From NCBI GenBank assembly GCA_902762565.1, contig CACWOS010000023.1, forward strand, positions 1 through 40,117: a DNA stretch of 40,117 nucleotides, in the 5' to 3' direction. Shown one piece after another: positions 34,190 through 40,117 of the stretch. The notes under the pieces are model-generated. The model saw nothing but the letters and a program-made list of their open reading frames with translations, was not told the origin of the DNA and did not search any database. Source of the DNA: an uncultured Prevotellaceae bacterium (GTDB lineage: Bacteria > Bacteroidota > Bacteroidia > Bacteroidales > Bacteroidaceae). Made by a program: the position numbers and the translations under genes. How positions within the stretch are numbered: position 1 is the first letter of the stretch; each line of letters starts with the position of its first letter.

Positions 34190-36139
34190 TTAATCATGCA
34201 AGATGAGGGCCGACTGCGGACTGACCGTAGTACGGCGACCAAAAATCTTCTCGGTAGAGTCTTCATTGATCTCGCCATCCTTGCAAACCACTGTGTACAT
34301 GCCCTTGGGAATGTTGACAGTAGCCGTCTTACGGCTGGGATTGAGGATGACGATGATGTTACGCCAGTCGTCACGTCCTGCATAGTTCTTCAGTTGGAAG
34401 GCGACTACGCCATCAGGTGCTTCAAGGAATTCCAAGTGCTTGCGCACCAGGTTAGCATCACCCAAGCGGAAGGCAGGATGATTGCGACGCAGGGCTATCA
34501 GGTCGCTGTAGTATTTGAACACCTGCGGATAGCGCTCCTTGTTGCTCCAATCGAGACGGTTGATGCTGTCGGGCGACTCAAAGCTGTTGTGAACACCCTG
34601 TTTGGTACGTAACAGCTCCTCACCACTCAACATAAAGGGAACGCCCTGCGACGTAAACACAGCCGTCTGTGCCAAGAGGTCAAGGCGAATCAGCTCGTCC
34701 TCCTTCAATTTAGGGATGCTGGCCTTCAGGCGGTCCACCAAACACATATCGTCATGACAAGAGACGTAGGCCAGCATCTGCGTGGGTTCCAAGGCCCAAG
34801 GCTTCTGGCTGTAGTTCACTTTCTTCATATTAACCTGCGGGTGTTGGATGCCGCCGACAATGCCGAACTTCAGACTTTCTACCTCAACATCGCCAGCAAA
34901 CTGTCCTGGCTTGTGGGTATTCAACCGACCCAGCCAGCCAGAAACGGTATCATCAGAGAACGGACCACGCAGGGCATCGCGCATCTCGTCAGAGAAAGCA
35001 GCAATGCCTGGCATCTGCGGAATATTGGCCTTCATGCCCAGCTTTTCGTTAGGCAGCGCACAGGCCCCTGCACTCCAACCCTCGCCATAAATCAGAATAG
35101 AAGGGTCCAACTTGTTGAGTTCGGCACGGATAGCGTTCATGGTCTCGATATCGTGACAACCCATCAGGTCGAAGCGGAAACCGTCAACGCGATACTCGTT
35201 ATACCAGTACTTCACCGACTCAATCATAAACTGGCGCATCATTGGCTGGTCAGATGCCGTCTCGTTGCCACAGCCTGAACCGTTGCTATACTGTCCATCA
35301 GCCGTCTTGCGATAGTAATAGTCGGGATAAGTACGTTGGAAGTTGCTGTGTTCTATGTCGTAAGTATGGTTGTACACCACGTCGAGGATGACGGCAATAC
35401 CCGCCTCATGAAGGGCATTCACCATCTCCTTGAACTCACGGATGCGGCAGTAGGGGTCGTAAGGATTCGTGGAATAGCCGCCTTCGGGCACGTTATAGTT
35501 CACAGGATCGTAACCCCAGTTATACTTATTGTCACTCAGACGTGTCTCGTCCACAGAGCCATAGTCATAGCTGGGCAGGATATGCACGGCATTGACACCC
35601 AGCGATTTCAAGTGTTCGATGGCCCACGGTTCCGTCAGAGCCATGAACTTCCCGGGGTATTTGGCATCAGGGCGTGCAATAGAGAAGTCGCGATGATGCA
35701 GCTCATAAATAACGAGATCGGCAGGCGACTTAATGATGGGATGCTCGTCACAGCACCAGTGTTCAGGAAACGTTTTTTCCCTGTCAATAATGGCACCGCG
35801 CTTGCCGTTCACGCCGACGGCCTTGGCAAAAACGCCCGGACACTCGCCACGTCCCATGTCGAAGGTATAGAACTTGTTCATCAGGTCGCCAGCGACAGTT
35901 GCTGTCCAAATGCCGTCCTTTTGCGTCATCTTGATGGTCTTCAAGGCCTTGCCGCCCTGTCCATCCTTATAGATACGAACCACCACCTTCTTGGCATCTG
36001 CAGGTGCAAAGAGTTGGAACGTGGTCTGCTTTGGCGTATAAGTCACCTCGTCGAACTTGAAATTTTGAGCCAAGGAAGTGATAAGTGATAAGTGATAAGT
36101 AATAAGCACTGTCAGTAATAATTGTAGTTTCTTCATCAT
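34190..36139 (-). CDS. pulA: type I pullulanase (GH13_14)
   Basis: A 649-residue exported debranching enzyme that cleaves alpha-1,6 bonds in pullulan, limit dextrins and glycogen. After a signal peptide (about 1-24, with tandem-repeat-encoded TYHLSLITSLA) comes a CBM48 domain (about 30-125), then the barrel with the type I signature YNWGYDP (206-212), DVVYNHT (253-259), nucleophile D324 in GFRFDLMG, acid/base E353 in YGEGW and the H462-D463 pair in CHDD, and a C-terminal beta domain. Length and order are normal for type I pullulanase. It pairs naturally with the SusA-like enzyme 24 nt downstream: one opens branches, the other shortens chains. Confidence 0.92.
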   Translation of the reverse strand: MMKKLQLLLTVLITYHLSLITSLAQNFKFDEVTYTPKQTTFQLFAPADAKKVVVRIYKDGQGGKALKTIKMTQKDGIWTATVAGDLMNKFYTFDMGRGECPGVFAKAVGVNGKRGAIIDREKTFPEHWCCDEHPIIKSPADLVIYELHHRDFSIARPDAKYPGKFMALTEPWAIEHLKSLGVNAVHILPSYDYGSVDETRLSDNKYNWGYDPVNYNVPEGGYSTNPYDPYCRIREFKEMVNALHEAGIAVILDVVYNHTYDIEHSNFQRTYPDYYYRKTADGQYSNGSGCGNETASDQPMMRQFMIESVKYWYNEYRVDGFRFDLMGCHDIETMNAIRAELNKLDPSILIYGEGWSAGACALPNEKLGMKANIPQMPGIAAFSDEMRDALRGPFSDDTVSGWLGRLNTHKPGQFAGDVEVESLKFGIVGGIQHPQVNMKKVNYSQKPWALEPTQMLAYVSCHDDMCLVDRLKASIPKLKEDELIRLDLLAQTAVFTSQGVPFMLSGEELLRTKQGVHNSFESPDSINRLDWSNKERYPQVFKYYSDLIALRRNHPAFRLGDANLVRKHLEFLEAPDGVVAFQLKNYAGRDDWRNIIVILNPSRKTATVNIPKGMYTVVCKDGEINEDSTEKIFGRRTTVSPQSALILHD

Positions 36140-36147
36140 TGTATCTG

Positions 36148-37182
36148 TTATTTTTCTTCTTTCAACATCTTATCCAGTAACTCGTCCAGTTTCTGCGGCG
36201 AAAGATTGCGGTCGCGAATGTTGCCTTTCTGGTCAATCACGACATTTGCAGGCACGTCGCCAATGCCGAATTTGGCAATCAACGGTGATTCCCACATCTT
36301 TCCATCGCACACCGTCGACCACTTCAGGGAGTCACGGTCAACGACCGTACGCTTGCAGTCGGCAGGGCTAGCGTCCAGACAGACGCTGATAATGGCCAGC
36401 TTGTCGCCATACTTTTCCTTCTTGGCCTTCAAACGTCGCTGCATGTCGGTACTCTGATAGTTCCACGAAGCCCAAAAGCTCACCACATTGGCCTTGGCCT
36501 TCAAGTCCTTTTCCGTCACCGTCCGTCCCTTCACGTCTTTCACCGTAAAGCCCGTCAGTTTCTTCATCGACGTGCCATGGAAAAGCTTGAGTTGTTTGTC
36601 CAACTTTATCAACTGACCGTTGTCAGGCATATCCGTCAACAGCATCTTCGTCAGTAGCGCAGCCTTGCGGTAGTCTGGCTGGTTTTCGGCTAGGAAATAA
36701 CGCTTCAACAGATAGATACTGGCCTGCGAAGTACGGTGTTCCTTGATGAAAGCCTCTACGGCATCAGGAATCTGTGGGGGTACTAAGCGGTTCAACTCCA
36801 TGCGAATCTTCGTCATCTCCTCGTTATCCTCTGTGCCTTCGACGGTCATCTCTTTCATGTGCGAAGCGTCACCCTTGATTTCCGCCGTCTTGCCAGGGAC
36901 ACCGAAAACGGCCAACTCCGAGAAGTTGGGGAAAATGATGACGAAAGTCGCTGGGTCGCGCAGCATGGTTTCATAGGCAAAACGACCTTCATGAACCTTA
37001 ATGGTGTCAATGCCGTTGATACCACCATCAGGGCTGTATATCAGGAACTCTGCTTGGTTCATGTGGCGCAGACGTCCCTCTATGCGAAATCTGTTACCGC
37101 CCGGACCGCAGGATAAAAGTAAAAAAGTAAAAAGGTAAAAAGGTAAAAAGCCTTTTACTATTTCAATAAGATAATTCTTCAC
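36148..37182 (-). CDS. TlpA-like lipoprotein with lost CxxC
   Basis: A 344-residue lipoprotein. The lipobox LLLSC places the lipidated Cys at 25. The start is GTG at 37182, since no better start gives a signal peptide. Residues 30-120 form a DUF4369-type sandwich (RIEGRLRHMNQAEF), followed by a helical stretch and a thioredoxin-like domain (about 205-340) with VVSFWASW and the cis-proline loop GDVPANVVID. The catalytic CxxC is replaced by N241-Y-Q-S244, so thiol-disulfide exchange is not expected. In Bacteroidota such proteins are anchored in the inner or outer membrane. It lies between the OmpA/TPR gene and pulA with gaps of 25 and 8 nt. A folding or sensing role is possible but unproven. 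Confidence 0.8.
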   Translation of the reverse strand: MKNYLIEIVKGFLPFYLFTFLLLSCGPGGNRFRIEGRLRHMNQAEFLIYSPDGGINGIDTIKVHEGRFAYETMLRDPATFVIIFPNFSELAVFGVPGKTAEIKGDASHMKEMTVEGTEDNEEMTKIRMELNRLVPPQIPDAVEAFIKEHRTSQASIYLLKRYFLAENQPDYRKAALLTKMLLTDMPDNGQLIKLDKQLKLFHGTSMKKLTGFTVKDVKGRTVTEKDLKAKANVVSFWASWNYQSTDMQRRLKAKKEKYGDKLAIISVCLDASPADCKRTVVDRDSLKWSTVCDGKMWESPLIAKFGIGDVPANVVIDQKGNIRDRNLSPQKLDELLDKMLKEEK

Positions 37183-37207
37183 TCTTATATTCTTAACTCT
37201 TAAATCT

Positions 37208-38878
37208 TCACTTATTAAACTCCAAATCGTCCTCGGCCCACTTGCTCAGCCACGGATACTTCTCGATGGCCTGCATCTTCAACTGCTGGGCAGCGGAAGC
37301 GTTACCCTGACGGGCATTCAAGATGGCTTTCAGATAGTATGTGATGCCGTCGGCCTTGCTAATACCATCCAGTGTCTGGGCGGCCTTAGCGTAGTTATTG
37401 TTCATCAACTGGGCAAGCGCAGCGCTGTTGGTTTTCATCTGACCAAAGTCCTGCTCAGCCTGTGCATACTTGCCCTGAGCCAGATGCAGGTTGCCCAGCA
37501 CCTCGTTCTGATTACTGGAACCAGCAGCACGTCCGATGTAGTTCTCTGCCGACACAATATCGCCTTGCTGCAGAGCCAACAAACCCAGATTGGCATTGAC
37601 CTCAGCATTGTTCTTATCCTTCTGGCGAGCCTGCTCCAACCACTGCTGAGCCTCGGCATAAAGGCCCTTGTCAAAGGCCAAAACGCCTAAGTTGTTGTAA
37701 GCACGCACATCGTCAGGATACTGCTTGACCGCCGTACTGTAAATACGCTCCTTTTCGGCCTCCGTCTTAGCCATGGAGGCCGCATACAGCAGCTCCTCAA
37801 TGCTCAACTTGCTGGCGTCGTTCTTCAACTGGTCGGCTATCTGCTGGTCGCTACGTCCCAGTGTCTCGTAATTGATAGTCATACGGGCACGGCGCAATTC
37901 AGGCAGAATGCCGTCAGCCAGTTCCTTGAAGCCGTGACTCAGATTCTTGATCTGCTGTTCACGCTCCTCAGGGTCCTGATACATGGACAGCACACGAAGG
38001 ATGACGTCTTTGTCCTGAATGTTCGAGGCCTTCACCAATTGCTGGAAACCGTCCCAATCCTGAGCGGTATAGCTAGCCTCCACGTCACCGTCCATCTTGG
38101 CCTGCTTCAGCTGCTGCTTCACATAGTTCTCTGTATTCTGCTGACGCTTGGTGGCCAACTTTTCGTTAAGAGCCACACCACCGTCAGGCGAAGCATAGGC
38201 CGACACCTGCACATTCTTCAGGGCCAGATTCTGGTTGTCGGCGCTGATGCGCTTCAACAAGCTGACAAACTCCTGCACGGAGCCCGTCTTCAACTCGCTC
38301 TTGCGCAACTCTGCCTGCTCTATCAGGAAGCGCACATTGGCTTCCTGCTTTTGGGCAATAGTCCGCTGGAAGGCGAAAGGAGCAATAGCAGGATGAGCCG
38401 ACGTTAGCGTCTTCTGATACAACTCACCCGTAGCCAACACGCCCTCAGCCAGTTGCAGGGGCTCCATCTCCGTTGGCTTATTCTTGATGCTGGCGTCAAA
38501 CACCAGCCACAACTCACTCTTGTGCATGGCAGGCACGTAGTCAAAGCTGGTCTTGATGACGAAGTTGCCTCCCTCTTTATAGCTGACCACCTGGTCATTG
38601 CCTGTCACCTTTTCGCCTTGCAGGGTCAGCTCCTGTCCTTTCACCAACTTCTGCACATCGTCCTGCATATATTGCAACACCGGTGTCATGGTCAGCACGG
38701 CTTTCTTATCCATGTATTTAGCAGGTATCACGCCATTAATCGTGACCTCTATCTTGCCCTGCTCTACTTTGAGCACGCTGGGAACCACCGTCAGGTTCTC
38801 TTTCTTCATGGGCTTCAGTTTTGCAGCCCCCGCTGTCAGCGTCATCGCAGCCAACAGCATCAACATCCATTTCTTCAT
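37208..38878 (-). CDS. exported OmpA-like/TPR protein
   Basis: A 556-residue exported protein. ATG 38878 is preferred over 38893 because it begins the signal peptide directly (MKKWMLMLLAAMTLTAGAA). The N-terminal half has beta-rich segments. Around residues 215-260 lies an OmpA-like stretch (NVQVSAYASPDG, then a helix with ATKRQQNTENYVKQQL), which in true OmpA domains binds peptidoglycan. From about residue 375 TPR repeats follow (DVRAYNNLGVLAFDKGLYAEAQQWLEQA, NAEVNANLGLLALQQGD). It may link envelope layers or assemble partners. It is the second gene of the alpha-glucan operon, preceded by an 82-bp short-repeat array. I know of no enzymatic function for it. Confidence 0.75.
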   Translation of the reverse strand: MKKWMLMLLAAMTLTAGAAKLKPMKKENLTVVPSVLKVEQGKIEVTINGVIPAKYMDKKAVLTMTPVLQYMQDDVQKLVKGQELTLQGEKVTGNDQVVSYKEGGNFVIKTSFDYVPAMHKSELWLVFDASIKNKPTEMEPLQLAEGVLATGELYQKTLTSAHPAIAPFAFQRTIAQKQEANVRFLIEQAELRKSELKTGSVQEFVSLLKRISADNQNLALKNVQVSAYASPDGGVALNEKLATKRQQNTENYVKQQLKQAKMDGDVEASYTAQDWDGFQQLVKASNIQDKDVILRVLSMYQDPEEREQQIKNLSHGFKELADGILPELRRARMTINYETLGRSDQQIADQLKNDASKLSIEELLYAASMAKTEAEKERIYSTAVKQYPDDVRAYNNLGVLAFDKGLYAEAQQWLEQARQKDKNNAEVNANLGLLALQQGDIVSAENYIGRAAGSSNQNEVLGNLHLAQGKYAQAEQDFGQMKTNSAALAQLMNNNYAKAAQTLDGISKADGITYYLKAILNARQGNASAAQQLKMQAIEKYPWLSKWAEDDLEFNK

Positions 38879-38880
38879 AT

Positions 38881-38962
38881 TTTCACTTTTCACTTATCAC
38901 TCATCACTTCTCACTCATCACTTCTCACTCATCACTCATCACTTCTCACTCATCACTTCTCC
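38881..38962 (-). repeat. degenerate AGTGATG/AGTGAGA tandem array
   Basis: On the - strand about twelve 7-bp units (AGTGATG, AGTGAGA, ending AGTGAAA) fill the whole gap between the SGNH hydrolase stop and the OmpA/TPR start, running to two bases before the ATG. A second array of the same type precedes the small peptide gene at 39947. Purine-rich units in that place could form the translation initiation region. Confidence 0.85.
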
Positions 38963-39640
38963 CTAGCGAAGCGCCTTTAAGACTTGCTCGCATATCGCCT
39001 TCATACCTTTCTGGTTAGGATGGCCAGACTTCTTCTCGATGTTCGTCAGTTGAATGACGGGAACACCATAGTGCTTGCAGATGACCGCCGTCGACTCTGT
39101 GATGTCCTTGCGCAATTCCGTGTTCTGAATGAAATAGATGCGCGCATTCGGATAACGACATTGCGCGTCGCTCAGCAGCTTGGCCAGCGCAGGGCGATAG
39201 GTGTAGAGCGACGCACGCGTCCAGTTCTCGTAAATATAATCGCCGACCTTGGCACCACACCAGCTATCGTTCGTATTACCGAAAATCAACAGAATATCAG
39301 GACTTCCCAAACGAGGCAGGCGCGTAATAAACGAACGGTCACTATAGTCTTCGTCCTTATAACCCGTAAAGCAAATTGTGGAGCCACTATACGAATCGTT
39401 CTTCTCTAGCAAATAGCCGCCCTCCTTCACCACTTGCCACCACCACGTCTGGCGCACATCGCTGACATCGGTATTCTTGGCGTCCATCGGTTCAAAATAC
39501 CAGATGGCATTCCCCTCAGGAATATAGTTCTGATAGGTGGAGTAAGAGTCACCCAAAATACTGATTCTCAGGCGCTGCTGAGCGACAGCTGTCAACGACA
39601 GCAACAGGGCAAATAGAAAAATACTTCTTTTCATCATCAT
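38963..39640 (-). CDS. SGNH/GDSL hydrolase
   Basis: A 225-residue exported esterase-like enzyme (signal peptide about 1-20). Blocks of the SGNH fold are visible: nucleophile S32 in LGDSYST, block II glycine near G86 in DSYSGS, block III N124 in GNTND, and H207 in SGHPNQKG. The Asp normally two or three residues before the His is replaced by Ser (S205), so the usual Ser-Asp-His set is incomplete; some family members tolerate this. Likely substrates are acyl or acetyl esters on glycans. It is the first gene of the operon that runs to the SusA-like gene, 20-30 nt after its promoter. The last codons (ALR-stop) fall in the CTAGCGAAGCGCC block that also precedes the second short array. Confidence 0.82.
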   Translation of the reverse strand: MMMKRSIFLFALLLSLTAVAQQRLRISILGDSYSTYQNYIPEGNAIWYFEPMDAKNTDVSDVRQTWWWQVVKEGGYLLEKNDSYSGSTICFTGYKDEDYSDRSFITRLPRLGSPDILLIFGNTNDSWCGAKVGDYIYENWTRASLYTYRPALAKLLSDAQCRYPNARIYFIQNTELRKDITESTAVICKHYGVPVIQLTNIEKKSGHPNQKGMKAICEQVLKALR

Positions 39641-39661
39641 ATATGTTTATTATTTTGGGTA

Positions 39662-39760
39662 CAAAGTTACGAATAAGTGAGCGAAAAACCAAATTAATTT
39701 GAGTTTTTCCGATTGCAACGCCACACTCAGACCTTCAGGTCAGAGAACGAGAGTAACTTC
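39662..39760 (-). promoter_or_regulatory. extended promoter module before the SGNH operon (copy B)
   Basis: Read on the - strand: GAAGTTACTCTCGTTC (39760-39745), a 45-nt insert with a small GACCT/AGGTC hairpin, ATTTGGTTTTTCGCTCACTTA, and the -7 box TAACTTTG (39669-39662), with TTTG at the -33 position. Copy A at 11985-12049 has the same blocks without the insert. The start codon at 39640 is about 20 nt downstream of the -7 box, so this promoter drives the five-gene alpha-glucan operon. Confidence 0.75.
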
Positions 39761-39799
39761 TCGCGAAGCGAAAAGATAGTGCAAACCGAGCGAAAGTCC

Positions 39800-39826
39800 A
39801 AAAAGAGCACCCCACTTAGGATGCTC
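39800..39826 (-). terminator. terminator of the small peptide gene
   Basis: On the - strand GAGCATCC and GGGTGCTC pair (one T-G) around a short loop, followed by TTTTT. It lies about 10 nt after the stop of the 36-residue peptide gene and separates it from the SGNH operon. Confidence 0.8.
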
Positions 39827-39836
39827 CTTTCCCAGT

Positions 39837-39947
39837 TTAGAATGGACCGTAGCCCATACAGCTCGTTGTCGTGACGGTCGTCAGATAGGCTGTGAGACCG
39901 GCTACTATCATCTTCGCCAGAATCTCGATGAGTCTGTTACCCTTCAT
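39837..39947 (-). CDS. 36-residue peptide resembling the 'smalltalk' family
   Basis: A short open frame with start ATG at 39947 and stop TAA, followed by a terminator. The product begins with two charged residues (MKGNR), has one hydrophobic helix (LIEILAKMIVAGLTAYLTTV) and ends with TTTSCMGYGPF. The layout of a lone helix ending in a Ser-Cys-like motif matches the tiny 'smalltalk' proteins that in Bacteroides follow an HU-like gene and precede an N-acetylmuramoyl-alanine amidase. Here the upstream gene fits an HU-like tail but no amidase follows. The membrane helix and position support a real gene; the function is unknown. Confidence 0.65.
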   Translation of the reverse strand: MKGNRLIEILAKMIVAGLTAYLTTVTTTSCMGYGPF

Positions 39948-39998
39948 AACTCTTCACTTTTCACTTTTCACTATTCACTATTCACTAGCGAAGCGCCC
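39948..39998 (-). repeat. degenerate AGTGAAA tandem array before the peptide gene
   Basis: On the - strand the block GGCGCTTCGCTAG is followed by AGTGAAT, AGTGAAT, AGTGAAA, AGTGAAA and AGTGAAG units up to the ATG. The same 13-bp block and the same kind of array occur together at 38975-38881. Confidence 0.8.
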
Positions 39999-39999
39999 A

Positions 40000-40117
40000 T
40001 TAATCTCCGTCGTCCGGGTCGATTTCCGTGTCACCACCTACGGGCAGAGGACTGCCGCCGCCGCTGTTGTCGCCTGACGAGTTCGTGGGTGTCGGACTGG
40101 CGGGTGCGTTCGACTCG
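40000..40117 (-). CDS. 3' end of a probable HU-like DNA-binding protein
   Basis: Only the last 38 codons are in the window, and the frame is open to the edge. The encoded tail is low-complexity (ESNAPASPTPTNSSGDNSGG, then PLPVGGDTEIDPDDGD) and acidic at the end. Long Gly/Ser/Asp tails of this kind end the HU-like proteins of Bacteroidales that stand upstream of smalltalk-type peptide genes. The DNA-binding part lies outside the window, so the name rests on the tail and the neighbour only. Confidence 0.5.
   Translation of the reverse strand, partial: ESNAPASPTPTNSSGDNSGGGSPLPVGGDTEIDPDDGD

Overview
The window looks like a chromosomal segment from a Prevotella/Segatella-type member of Bacteroidales. 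The evidence is a BspA-type leucine-rich-repeat protein with a C-terminal secretion-type tail, TAnnTTTG -7 promoter boxes, many exported Bacteroidota-type glycosidases, a SusA-like enzyme, and a small peptide gene directly downstream of what looks like the tail of an HU-like protein. No rRNA, tRNA, CRISPR array, insertion sequence or replication origin was recognised.

Layout. (1) 1-5.4 kb, + strand: a CE1-type esterase without a visible signal peptide, an acyl carrier protein, a compact AMP-forming ligase and a DUF5686-type outer-membrane protein, probably the 3' end of a larger acyl- or lipid-linked cluster. (2) 5.5-6.1 kb, - strand: a DUF2188-like protein and a small Cys/His-rich HNH-like protein. 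(3) 6.5-10.4 kb, + strand: a tight three-gene unit of an AAA15-type ATPase, a PHP-domain/SMC-like ATPase and a small acidic protein. It is the best candidate here for a poorly described defence or RNA/DNA-processing system. (4) 10.6-11.9 kb: a BspA-like gene that has lost its 5' end. (5) 12.1-32.3 kb, + strand: an alpha/beta hydrolase followed by seven exported glycosidases: GH95, GH51, GH140, a GH78-sialidase-like fusion, a GH67N-type exo-glycosidase, a GH137-GH2-malectin fusion and a LacZ-type GH2. This combination resembles rhamnogalacturonan-II (RG-II) degradation loci, so I read it as part of a pectin side-chain utilisation locus. No SusC/SusD pair or regulator lies in the window. (6) 32.2-39.7 kb, - strand: a five-gene operon (SGNH hydrolase, OmpA/TPR-like protein, redox-dead TlpA-like lipoprotein, type I pullulanase, SusA-like neopullulanase) driven by one recognisable promoter, pointing to alpha-glucan use. 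(7) 39.8-40.1 kb, - strand: a 36-residue peptide gene and the 3' end of a probable HU-like gene.

Working together: the glycosidases are exported exo-acting enzymes. GH95 would remove terminal L-galactose or fucose. GH140 would act at apiose. The GH78-sialidase fusion could remove rhamnose and then a ketosidic sugar. The GH137-GH2 fusion would remove L-arabinofuranose and a uronic acid or galactose, and the LacZ-type GH2 galactose. From 17.7 kb the genes overlap or nearly touch, as in one transcript.

Two other threads stand out. An extended promoter module occurs twice, before 12.07 kb and before the 39.6 kb operon. Short degenerate tandem arrays recur between genes, inside signal peptides and inside one enzyme. 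Family calls were made by eye from motifs and architecture; no database search was possible.
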